From Labilithrix sp. (GTDB taxonomy: Bacteria; Myxococcota_A; Polyangia; Polyangiales; Polyangiaceae), in NCBI GenBank assembly GCA_019637105.1, contig JAHBWF010000014.1, positions 22,317-86,316 of the forward strand: 64,000 nt of DNA. Direction: 5' to 3'. Position numbers and translations under genes: made by a program. Positions 52,030 through 60,900 of this stretch are shown piece after piece. Positions within the stretch are counted from its first letter, which is position 1, and each line of letters begins with the position of its first letter. The notes beneath the pieces were generated by a model. That model saw only the letters and a program-made list of their open reading frames with translations, ran no database searches and was not told the origin of the DNA.

Positions 52030-52398
52030 TCAGCAGGACGCGTTCGGGTTCGGAAACGCGTCGGCGTCGTCCTCGTGCGGTCGCGCCGTGAGGCACGCGA
52101 AGTCCTTCTCCACGAGGATGCGGAGCGTCCTGCCCTGCCCGACGTCCTGCGCGCCCTCGACGCCCACCGCGTCGCCGGTCGCCCACGCCCGCGCGACGTC
52201 CGCCGGGATCGCCACCTCGACGCGCGTCCCTGTCAGCTTGGCCGACAGCGTCGGCGCACCGACGACGATCGCGTAGGTGAGCGTCGAGCCCGGCCCGAAG
52301 CCGGTCGACTCCTCGACGCTCTGCCCCTCGGCGAGGGCGGTGACCTCGGCCTGGGTGAGGCGCAACCTGATCGAGTCGCCGCGGATCCGGAGCTTCAT
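52030..52398 (-). CDS. DUF7009-like small protein
   Basis: 122 residues from the ATG at 52398. It opens KLRIRGDSIRLRLTQAEV, typical of small proteins of unknown function (DUF7009), and continues LTYAIVVGAPTLSAKL, RVEVAIPADVARAWATGDAVGVEG and a final ILVEKDFACLTARPHEDDADAFPNPN. The start is 2 bases after the mobA stop, with a GTG alternative overlapping it; so it is cotranscribed with mobA. Function unknown. Confidence 0.75.
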   Translation of the reverse strand: MKLRIRGDSIRLRLTQAEVTALAEGQSVEESTGFGPGSTLTYAIVVGAPTLSAKLTGTRVEVAIPADVARAWATGDAVGVEGAQDVGQGRTLRILVEKDFACLTARPHEDDADAFPNPNASC

Positions 52399-52400
52399 GG

Positions 52401-52985
52401 TCACGTGCTGTCACGACTCCCGGCGGCGGGCAAGGTGTCCCAGTCGGTGAGCGTCGCTTCTTCGCCGGGCTCGAGCGCGAGAGCTCGAGCGCCGGCGGCG
52501 TCGAGCACCCGCTGGAGCCGCCGCTCGCCCCGCGCCGCGAGCGCGCGGGCGATCGGGAGGACCGCGGGCGCGTCGTAGCGCGCGAAGAGCGGCTCCCAGA
52601 CGGCGCGCCCCTTCTCGGGCGCCTCGCGGCGAGGCGCGACGACGGGGGCGCTCGGGGCGTCGACGAGGCGACGGACGAGCTCGCCGCGGAGGAACGGCAT
52701 GTCGCACGCGACGGCGAGCGCCGCGCGGTCTCCCGCGCGCTCCAGGAGCGCCAAGAGCCCGCCGAGGGGCCCCTCGGCCGCCGGATCGTCCAGGACGAGC
52801 TCGAGGCCGAGGCCGGCGTACGCCGGATGAGCTCCGACGAGGACGCACGTGGCCCCGGCCTCCTCGAGGATCCGGCGCGTGCGGAGCGCGATGGGCTCGC
52901 CGTCGGGCGCGGCGAGCAGGCCCTTCGCGACGCCGCCCATCCGGGAAGCGCGGCCGCCGACGAAGATGCCCGCGAGAAGGTGCAT
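52401..52985 (-). CDS. mobA: Molybdenum cofactor guanylyltransferase
   Basis: 194 residues. GIFVGGRASRMGGVAKGLLAAPDGEPI is the MobA nucleotide-binding loop (family GGxSxRMGxxK), followed by CVLVGAHPAY, LDDPAAEGPLGGLLALL, AVACDMPFLRGELVRRLV with the metal-binding CDMP, and WEPLFARYD. It attaches GMP to molybdopterin for enzymes of the DMSO-reductase type such as formate dehydrogenase. Divergent from fdhD with 55 bp between. A fairly short family member. Confidence 0.9.
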   Translation of the reverse strand: MHLLAGIFVGGRASRMGGVAKGLLAAPDGEPIALRTRRILEEAGATCVLVGAHPAYAGLGLELVLDDPAAEGPLGGLLALLERAGDRAALAVACDMPFLRGELVRRLVDAPSAPVVAPRREAPEKGRAVWEPLFARYDAPAVLPIARALAARGERRLQRVLDAAGARALALEPGEEATLTDWDTLPAAGSRDST

Positions 52986-53040
52986 GATGCAGGCGTCAGT
53001 GTAGCCGCCGCGGGCCGCGACGCCGCTATACTCGACGTCG

Positions 53041-53880
53041 ATGACGATGACGCGCGGCGCTCGTCCGGTCGACGTCGAGCGCCTCGCCGCGGGCGGGGCG
53101 GACGCGACCGCGCGCGAGGACGAGGTCGCGGTCGAGGAGCCGCTCGAGATCCGCATCTCCGGCGAGACCCTGGCGGTCACGATGCGCACGCCGGGGAGCG
53201 ACCGCGAGCTCGTGCTCGGGTTCCTCCTCGCCGAGGGCGTCATCGCCGGCGCAGGCGATGTCTCGAGCGTCGTCCACTGCGGCCGCGCGACCGACGAGGG
53301 GCGCGAGAACACGATCGACGTGACCCTCGCGCCCGGCGTGAAGCCGCCCGTCGACGCCGAGACCGGCATGCTCGCGCGGCGGGGCACGCTCGTGACCAGC
53401 GCCTGCGGCGTCTGCGGCCGGCGATCGATCGACGATCTGCTCGCGCGCGTCGCGCCGCTCCGCGCCGAAGGCCGCGTGGCGCGCGACGTCGTGGCCGGCG
53501 CGGTGAAGGGGCTCCGCGCTCGACAGCCGATCTTCGCGCGCACCGGCGGGTGCCACGCGGCGTCGCTCGTGGGCTTCGACGGCCGTCACGTCGCGACGTT
53601 CGAGGACGTCGGACGGCACAACGCGGTGGACAAGGTCACGGGGTCCCGCGTCCTCGCCGGGGCGGTGCCGCTCGCGGGGCACCTGCTCGTCGTGAGCGGC
53701 CGCTCGAGCTTCGAGATCGTGCAGAAGGCGCTCGCCGCGGGGATCCCGATGGTCGCCTCGGTCTCCGCGCCCTCCTCGCTCGCGGTCGATCTGGCGCGCC
53801 GCGCGAACGTCACGCTCGCCGGCTTCGTCCGCGACGGGTCGATGACGATCTACGCCGGCGACGAGCGCGTCGCGCCCTGA
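53041..53880 (+). CDS. fdhD: FdhD formate dehydrogenase accessory sulfurtransferase
   Basis: 279 residues. The family motifs EEPLEIRISGE, PGSDRELVLGFLLAEGVI, the sulfur-transfer SACGVCG with two Cys, TGGCHAASL, FEDVGRHNAVDK and VSGRSSFEIVQKA are all present. FdhD moves sulfur from IscS to the molybdenum of formate dehydrogenase. Divergent from mobA, a coherent pairing. No formate dehydrogenase genes occur in the window. ATG start at 53041, with a nearby in-frame Met3. Confidence 0.94.
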   Translation: MTMTRGARPVDVERLAAGGADATAREDEVAVEEPLEIRISGETLAVTMRTPGSDRELVLGFLLAEGVIAGAGDVSSVVHCGRATDEGRENTIDVTLAPGVKPPVDAETGMLARRGTLVTSACGVCGRRSIDDLLARVAPLRAEGRVARDVVAGAVKGLRARQPIFARTGGCHAASLVGFDGRHVATFEDVGRHNAVDKVTGSRVLAGAVPLAGHLLVVSGRSSFEIVQKALAAGIPMVASVSAPSSLAVDLARRANVTLAGFVRDGSMTIYAGDERVAP

Positions 53881-53916
53881 GGACGGGTCGGCGTCGGATC
53901 CGCGGATCGCGCCCGC

Positions 53917-55029
53917 TCACGCGGCGACGGGCGCGCGGTAGCGCTCGGCCTCGAAGTCCGCGAACGTGCCGAACGAGAAGCGGTCGGGGTGGGCGGCGAC
54001 GAACTCGAGGAACGGGCGCAAGCTTCGCTCGTTGTGGCTCGTGAAGGTCTTCGAGTGACCGATGAGCACGAACGGCAGCGGGGCGTCGGGGTGCCCGTAG
54101 CGCGCCTCGACGCGCCGGAGCCCGTCGATGAGCTGCTTGCCGGTGCACTGGTTGAAATCGACCTTCCACGGGTGCTGGCGGACGATCGCGCGCGCCAGCC
54201 CGCGCATCTTCCGGGCGAGCGAGCGCGGCGGACCGGCCGCGGGCGCCCCCGCCGGCGGATCGGCCACGGCGTCCGGGTCCGGGAGCGGGTTCAGCCGCTG
54301 CGCGATCACGCGGTAGACGCGGTTGGCGGTGAGGAACACCCAGAGCGGCTGCTGCTCGGTGTAGATCGGGAATTCGAAGAGCCGCCCCTCGGGGTCCCGC
54401 CGGCAGACGTCGTTCGGGTCGATCGGCCACGGGACCAGATCGCTGTGCGCGCCGGTGTAGTCGAACTTCACGAGGTCGTCGTAGACGCCGTACTTCCAGA
54501 CCGACGTGTCGATCCGGAAGCCCTCTTCGATCAACGCGCGCACGATGTTCGGCGACGGCTGCATCGACCAGTTCGCCGCGCGGAACGCGAAGCACTCGTA
54601 GTCCGGCTTGGCGACGCGGCACGTCTCCTCGAGCAGGCGCTTGCCGCGGCGGATCATCTCGCGGACGCGCTCGTACGGGAGGCTCGCGAGATCGTACTCC
54701 GCGTAGTCCTGCTTCCAGTACCCCTTGGCCTCGTCCCAGGTCGCGTTGAAGTACGACGAGTGGACGTGGAGCTGGACGTCGTGGCCGGTCTTCACGGCGC
54801 GCTGCATCTGCCGGGCGATGCCGCCCCAGTGGAAGCGGTCGTCCCCGGTCGTCTCCGCGTACTCCTTGAACTTCAGGATCTCGCCGACGTCCGCCATGAT
54901 CGTGAGCTTGCCGCCGTAGCGGTCGAGCTGATCGAGCATGCGCGTCGTCGGATCGACGACGAGGTCCTTGGGCGACCCCATACCGCTGCCGTGGATCTCG
55001 TAGTCCGAGGTGAAGAGCACCTTGTACAT
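53917..55029 (-). CDS. Polysaccharide-deacetylase-like protein
   Basis: 370 residues. YKVLFTSDYEIHGSG opens a NodB-like barrel with SDYE in the metal-Asp position, TIMADVGEI, TGHDVQLHVHSSYF with His pair, FRAANWSMQPSP and VLIGHSKTFTSHNERSL. This resembles a glycan deacetylase-like group often found in capsule or cell-wall gene clusters. No signal peptide is visible, so it may act in the cytoplasm. Convergent with fdhD. Confidence 0.7.
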   Translation of the reverse strand: MYKVLFTSDYEIHGSGMGSPKDLVVDPTTRMLDQLDRYGGKLTIMADVGEILKFKEYAETTGDDRFHWGGIARQMQRAVKTGHDVQLHVHSSYFNATWDEAKGYWKQDYAEYDLASLPYERVREMIRRGKRLLEETCRVAKPDYECFAFRAANWSMQPSPNIVRALIEEGFRIDTSVWKYGVYDDLVKFDYTGAHSDLVPWPIDPNDVCRRDPEGRLFEFPIYTEQQPLWVFLTANRVYRVIAQRLNPLPDPDAVADPPAGAPAAGPPRSLARKMRGLARAIVRQHPWKVDFNQCTGKQLIDGLRRVEARYGHPDAPLPFVLIGHSKTFTSHNERSLRPFLEFVAAHPDRFSFGTFADFEAERYRAPVAA

Positions 55030-55117
55030 GGATGGCCTTCGACGAGCGTACGCGACGGCGGACCGAGCGTCACCTCGCGCTTGCGGCGACGGCGCCGATG
55101 CGTCAGCGTTCTGGGAG

Positions 55118-55864
55118 GTGGCGCGGCTCGTTCAACATCTCACGGAGCCGCCGCACGAGTGCATCTACCTCCCGGAGATGCAGGCGTCGCTCGAGATCCG
55201 CCTCCAGGTCGACGTGAGCCCTCCCGAGCTCGAGGCGATGCTCGAGCGCGGATGGCGGCGCTTCGGCCCGATCTACTTCCGGCCCGCCTGCGCCGGCTGC
55301 CAGGAGTGCGTGACCTTGCGCCTGCGGCCGGAGGTCTTCCGTCCGAGCAAGAGCCAGCGCCGCGCGCGGAAGAACGCCGCGCGACTCACGCGCAGGGTCG
55401 GGCGCCCGATCATCGACGACGAGCGGCTCGCGCTCTACGCCCGCTGGCACGCGCAGCGCGAGCGGGCGCGCGGCTGGGCCGAGAGCCCGCTCGACGCCGA
55501 GCGCTACGCGTTCGACTTCGCGTTCCAGCACCCGTGCGTCCGCGAGGTGAGCTTCACCGACCCGGACGCCGGCGACCGGCTGGTCGGGCTCGGCATCGTC
55601 GACGACACCGGCGTCTCGCTCTCGGCGGTCTACTTCTTCTGGGATCCCGAGCACGCGCCGCCTTCGCTCGGCACGGCGCACGTGGTGATGCTCTGCGACG
55701 AGGCGCGACGGCTCGGGCGCTCGTTCGTCTACCTCGGCTACCGCGTCGCCGGCTGCGAGTCGCTCGCGTACAAGGGCCGCTACGGTCCGCACGAGCTGCT
55801 CGAGGGCCGCCCGTCGCCGCGAGCTCTGCCGGTGTGGCGCCCGGCGCCCGCGCGCGACGGCTGA
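55118..55864 (+). CDS. bpt: Aspartate/glutamate leucyltransferase (bacterial Bpt)
   Basis: About 248 residues. Start taken at a GTG at 55118 (GGGAGG upstream); the frame is open to 55010 but overlaps the deacetylase start. QHLTEPPHECIYLPEM, IYFRPACAGCQECVTLRL with its Cys cluster, FRPSKSQRRARK, PLDAERYAFDFAF, VSLSAVYFFWDPEHAPPSLGTAHVVMLCDEARRLG and YLGYRVAGCESLAYKGRYGPHELL are the hallmarks of the Bpt/Ate1 family. It adds Leu to N-terminal Asp or Glu, feeding ClpS-ClpAP proteolysis. Confidence 0.93.
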   Translation: MARLVQHLTEPPHECIYLPEMQASLEIRLQVDVSPPELEAMLERGWRRFGPIYFRPACAGCQECVTLRLRPEVFRPSKSQRRARKNAARLTRRVGRPIIDDERLALYARWHAQRERARGWAESPLDAERYAFDFAFQHPCVREVSFTDPDAGDRLVGLGIVDDTGVSLSAVYFFWDPEHAPPSLGTAHVVMLCDEARRLGRSFVYLGYRVAGCESLAYKGRYGPHELLEGRPSPRALPVWRPAPARDG

Positions 55865-55916
55865 CCGCGCGGAAGTGGGTTGCCGCCCCGCCGGCGCCGG
55901 ACGATGAAGGCGCGCC

Positions 55917-57323
55917 GTGGCGAGAGCGGTCGAGACCAAGAGCTTTTGGGCCACCGTCCGCGAGGCGCTCCGCGGCACGGAGCAGGAGCTCACGTCGATC
56001 CCGATCGAGCGCGCGGTGCTCCTGCTCGCGGTGCCGATGGTGCTCGAGATGTCGATGGAGTCGCTCTTCGCGGTCGTCGACATCTTCTTCGTCTCGAAGC
56101 TCGGGTCGGACGCCGTCGCCACGGTCGGGTTGACCGAGTCGATGCTCGCGCTCGTCTACGCGCTGGCGATGGGCCTCTCCGCGGGCGCGACGGCGATCGT
56201 CTCGCGGAGGACCGGCGAGCGGGACCTCGAGGGCGCGGCGACGGCGGCCGGTCAGGTCATCGTCGTGTCGCTCGCGTGCGCGGCGATCCTCGGCGCCGCC
56301 GGCGCGCTGCTCTCGCCCCGCCTCCTCGCCGCGATGGGCGCCGCCCCCGGCGTCGTCGCGGCCGGCTCCGGGTACACGGCGATCATGCTCGGAGGGAGCG
56401 TCACGATCTTCCTCCTCTTCGTCGTGAACGCGATCTTCAGGAGCGCGGGGGACGCCGCGATCGCGATGCGCTCGCTCTGGATCGCCAACGGGCTCAACAT
56501 CGCGCTCGCGCCGTGCTTCATCTTCGGCCTCGGGCCGTTCCCGCGGATGGGCGTCGCCGGGGCGGCCGTCGCGACGACGCTGAGCCGCGGCGCCGGCGTC
56601 GGCTACCAGCTGCTCATGCTCCGGCGCGGGCGCGGGCGGCTCGCGATGGGCGTGAGGCACCTCCGGCCGCGGCCGCGGGTGATCCTCGAGCTCTTCCGGC
56701 TCGCGTCGACCGCGAGCCTCCAGGTCCTGATCGAGACCGCGAGCTGGCTCGGGCTCGTCCGCATCCTCTCGGTCTACGGGAGCGCGGCGCTCGCCGGCTA
56801 CACGATCGCGATGCGCGTGGCGATCTTCGCCCTCTTGCCGTCGTGGGGCCTCGCCAACGCCGCGGCGACGCTCGTGGGGCAGAACCTGGGCGCCGGGTCG
56901 CCGGAGCGCGCGGAGCGATCGGTGACGAAGATCGCGCGGTACAACGTCGTCTTCCTCGGGGCCGTCGGCGTCGTGTTCGCGCTCGGGCCTCACCTGCTCG
57001 TGGGCCTCTTCACGGGCGACGCGGCGGTCGCCGCGTACGGGGCGGACTGCCTCCGCATCGTCGCGCTCGGATTCGTCGTCTTCGGCTACGGCATGGTGAT
57101 GGTGCAGGCGTTCAACGGCGCCGGCGACACCGTGACGCCGATGCTCGTGAACCTCGGCTGCTTCTGGCTCTTCAAGCTCCCCGTCGCCTACGCGCTCGCG
57201 ACGTGGCTCGGGCTCGGCCCGCGCGGCGTGTTCGTCGCGATCACGGCGGCCTACGCGGCGCAGTCGGTCGTCAGCGCCGCGCTGTTCCGCCGCGGGCGCT
57301 GGCAGACGAAGCGGATCGACTGA
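55917..57323 (+). CDS. MATE family efflux transporter
   Basis: 468 residues with twelve hydrophobic helices. Family pieces: AVLLLAVPMVLEMSMESLFAVVDIFFVSKLGSDAVATVGLTESM in the first repeat and SWGLANAAATLVGQNLGAGSPERAERS in the second. A cation-driven drug/toxin exporter at the inner membrane. Start is a GTG at 55917, 52 bp after bpt on the same strand. Substrate unknown. Confidence 0.92.
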   Translation: MARAVETKSFWATVREALRGTEQELTSIPIERAVLLLAVPMVLEMSMESLFAVVDIFFVSKLGSDAVATVGLTESMLALVYALAMGLSAGATAIVSRRTGERDLEGAATAAGQVIVVSLACAAILGAAGALLSPRLLAAMGAAPGVVAAGSGYTAIMLGGSVTIFLLFVVNAIFRSAGDAAIAMRSLWIANGLNIALAPCFIFGLGPFPRMGVAGAAVATTLSRGAGVGYQLLMLRRGRGRLAMGVRHLRPRPRVILELFRLASTASLQVLIETASWLGLVRILSVYGSAALAGYTIAMRVAIFALLPSWGLANAAATLVGQNLGAGSPERAERSVTKIARYNVVFLGAVGVVFALGPHLLVGLFTGDAAVAAYGADCLRIVALGFVVFGYGMVMVQAFNGAGDTVTPMLVNLGCFWLFKLPVAYALATWLGLGPRGVFVAITAAYAAQSVVSAALFRRGRWQTKRID

Positions 57324-57345
57324 CGGCGCGCGCGCCCGCGACGCG

Positions 57346-57843
57346 TCAGAGCTCGCCGTCTTCGGGCGGCGCCTGGATCGACACCGAGAGCGTCGACGGC
57401 TCGGAGAGCTCTCCGGCGCCCGACAGCAGCCGGACGGAGTAGCGGTTCAGCGCGCCGGGGCGGATCAGCTCGGGGGGGATGATGGCGTTGACCGACACGG
57501 ACGCCGGCGTGTCGCCCTGGCCGAACCGCTGCTCGACGAGGTACTCGCGGTCGACGCCGTCCTCGCTCCCGTCGTTCTGGAAGCGCACGAGCGCCTTCCA
57601 GACGAAGTGGTCCTCGGGGAGGCGGAAGGTCACGCCGAGCGTCATCGGGCACGCCCCTCCGGTCGAATCGGGGCTGCACAGGACGGTGTTGCGGACGCTG
57701 CCGCCCGCGACGGCAGGGCCGGTGACGCTGACGATCTGCGGGCGCGGCCCCGGCTCGGTCCAGCCGTCGCTCCGCGTGCACGCCCCGGAGAGGAGCGACG
57801 CGGCCGCGAGCGGCACGGCGACGAAAGCGGACCTCGAGCGCAC
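57346..57843 (-). CDS. Lipoprotein, about 165 aa
   Basis: Signal SAFVAVPLAAASLLSGACTRSD with a lipobox Cys22. The mature part is beta-rich (RPQIVSVTGPAVAGGSV, MTLGVTFRLPEDHFVWKALVRFQNDGSEDG, PASVSVNAIIPPELI, NRYSVRLLSGAGELSEPSTLSVSIQ) and suggests a small immunoglobulin-like or transthyretin-like domain. GTG start at 57843. Convergent with the MATE gene. Function unknown. Confidence 0.82.
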   Translation of the reverse strand: MRSRSAFVAVPLAAASLLSGACTRSDGWTEPGPRPQIVSVTGPAVAGGSVRNTVLCSPDSTGGACPMTLGVTFRLPEDHFVWKALVRFQNDGSEDGVDREYLVEQRFGQGDTPASVSVNAIIPPELIRPGALNRYSVRLLSGAGELSEPSTLSVSIQAPPEDGEL

Positions 57844-57909
57844 GCCCGGTGATTAGAGCGGCGCGGGCGCCGGCGCAAGCGGAACCCGCGGCGCGGGCGG
57901 CGGCGCCCG

Positions 57910-60900
57910 TCACTCGCGGACGAGCGGCTCCCGGAAGCGGACGAACTGCGCGATCATCGCCGCGAGGTCCCCCGACGCGTTCACGAGCTTCACGCCGAAG
58001 CCGGCCGGCGTGTCTTCGCCGAGGTGCTCCTGCACCCACGCGACCTGGCCCTGGCACTCCGCGCGGACGCCGCCGGGGAACGTGAGGCCGAACGCGAGGA
58101 TCGCGCCGAGCGGCGGGAGCTTCGCGTAGGTCGCGACGAAGAGCCCGCCGTGGCGGACGACGTCGTCGCCGTCGAGGCTCCGCCAGAACGTGCTCGGGCT
58201 CGACGCGTCGAGCGTGACGTCGAAGCGCGGCAGCGACGTCGACAACGTCGAGAGGCGCTGCTCGAGCCGCTTGACCGCGCCGACGAGCTCCTCGAGCCGC
58301 ATGTCGACGAGGCTCCCGGGCGGCGGGGGCGTCGTCGCGCCGGCGTGGCGCGGCAAGGGCGCCGGGCCGGGGAAGCTCGGGTTGGTCGGGCGCTGCTCCG
58401 GCGCCCGCGGCGGGAGGGTCCCGGACGGTCCGACGTAGCCCGGCTGCGGCTGCGCCTCCTGCGCGCGCTTGGCGAGCTCGGTCAGGCTCGCGATGACGCG
58501 CTGGAAGGCCGCCGTCTGCTCGCGGACGACGTTCACGACCGCGACGGCGGCCGCCGCGCTCCCGTCGTCGATCCGGAGCTCGACGCGGGGCGGCTTCGCG
58601 AGCGGCCGGAGCGCCTGCTGCATCCTCTCGAGCACCGGGGCGAGCGCCTCGGCGTCGCTCCCCTTGGCGGACGCCGCGGAGGTCGCGGCGATCGTCGCCT
58701 GGCCGATGGCCTCGCGGATCCGCTGCAGCTGCTCGTCGACGCCGGAGAGCGCGCCGGTCACGCGCGCGACCGGATCGTCGCCCTGCTTGCCCGAGCGGGA
58801 GACGCGGACGAACGCGTCCTTGATCTCCTTCCAGCGCGCGCGCTGCGCCTCCGTCATGCGCCCGCGGAGCTCGGCGAGCTTCAAGAGGTTCTGCTCGGCG
58901 CCGGTCGTCAAGGTCTGCGACTCGCTCGCGTAGTGGTCGTCGATGAGCTGCTCGAGCTCCTCGTCGTTCATCACCGAGACGATCTTCTCGGCGAGCTTGT
59001 TCATGTTGCGGTAGCTGCCCTGGAGCTTGAAGGGCGGCTCGGTCCGGTAGGCGTCTTCCTGCGACGCCGACTTGATGTACTCCTGGTTCACGTCGAGGAG
59101 CAGCGACTGGACCTTCGACATCCGCTGGAGGACGCCGAGGATCTCCTCGACCTCCGCTGCGGAGTAGCCGTGCGACAGCTCCGTCAGCGGGACGTCCTCG
59201 CCCTTCGCCATCCGGACGAGCTTCTGCACGTCGCCCGGATCGCGCGTCGCGAGCGGCGCCAGCGCGGCGTTCGACGTGAGCGAGTTCTCGATGTAGCTCG
59301 AGGCGAAGAGCTCCTCCTGCCCGCCGAGGATGTCGCCGAGGTTGTAGGTGTCGGCGCGGTTGGCCAGCATGTCGGGGATCTGGAAGCGCGCGCCCGACTC
59401 CGTGTAGGGGTTGCCCGCCATGACGACGCAGAACTTCTTCCCGCGGAGGTCGTACGTGCGGGTCTTGCCCTTCCACACGCCCTCGACGCGGCGCTGCCCG
59501 TCGCAGAGCGAGATGAACTTCTGGAGCAGCTCCGAGCTCGTGTGCTGGATGTCGTCGAGGTAGAGCATCACGTTGTTGCCCATCTCGAAGGCCAGGTTGA
59601 TCTTCTCGACCTCCTGGCGCGCGGTGCTGCTCTTCGCCTCGTTCGGGTCGAGCGACGTCACGTCGTGGCCGAGCGCCGGCCCGTTCACCTTCATGAACAC
59701 GAGGCCGAGCTTGCTGGCGACGTACTCCATGAGCGTCGTCTTGCCGTAGCCCGGCGGCGAGACGAGCAGCAGCATGCCCATGAGGTCGGTGCGCTTCTTG
59801 GCGCCGACGCTGCCGATCTGCTTGGCGAGGTTCGCGCCGACGAGCGGCAGGTACACGTTGTCGATCAGCCGGTTCCGGACGAACGACGTCAGGACGCGCG
59901 GGGCGAACTCGCTCATGCGGAGGCGCCGCCGCTCGCGCTCGACGATGTCGGCCTTCAGCTTACGGAACGCGCGGAAGCGCGGCGCGGCCTCCTCGATGAA
60001 CGGGACGACGCGCGCGAGCACCTCGTCGATCGCGACGTGCATCGCGCGGTTCTGGATCCGCGGGTGCGCGCCGAGCAGCCCGGTGACCTCGGCCTCGACG
60101 GTGGCCGCGCTCGGCTCGCGGTCGAGGCCTCCCCTCCCCGCCCCGCCCTCGGTGACGAGCATCACCGCGGCCTCTCGAACGAACGGGCGGACGTGCTCGA
60201 GCTTCTTCGTCGAGACGAACGCGTCGACGTACGCGACGGCGACGCCGAGGCGCTCCGCGGGGTGCGCCTCGAGCGTGCGGAGCTCGTCCTCGAAGGCGCG
60301 CCGGCTGCCGGCCTCGTCGAGGAACGACATCAGCCCGCGCCGGAGGCTGTCGGCGGCGGCGCTCGCGACGAGGCGCAGCTTCTCCTCCGCCAGCTCGAGG
60401 ACGAGGTAGCGCGCGGCGCTCGACACGTCGCCGCGCGTCGGCAGGAGCCCGAGCGCGCTCGCGTGCTCGGCGATCGGCCCCTCGAGCTCCCGCGCGAGCC
60501 CCGCCTGCGCCCCCGCGTGCTGCGTCTCGAGCCGGAGGCGCCCGAGGCTCCGCGCGCGCGCGTGGAGGACCTTCTTCGCGTCCGCGCCGAGGCTCGAGAG
60601 CCAGAGCTGCGCGATCGCGCGGGCGTCGGCGGCGAAGCGGAGGAGCCCCGCGCTCGCGCGGAGCGCCAGGAGCTTGTCCAGGATCAGCGCCGCGTCGGCG
60701 TCGTGGATGCCGCGCTCGTAGCCCTCGTCGAGGCGATCCTGGGCGTACGCGCGGACGTCCTCGACGAGCGTGCCGTCGCGCGACGCGTCGGTCAGCGCGT
60801 CGATCGTGAGGCCCGCCTTGCCCTCCTCGGCGTCGAGCAGCATCGACGTCGCGAGGAACTCGCCGCGGTAGACGTCGGACGACTCGTTCGGGAGCGTCCG

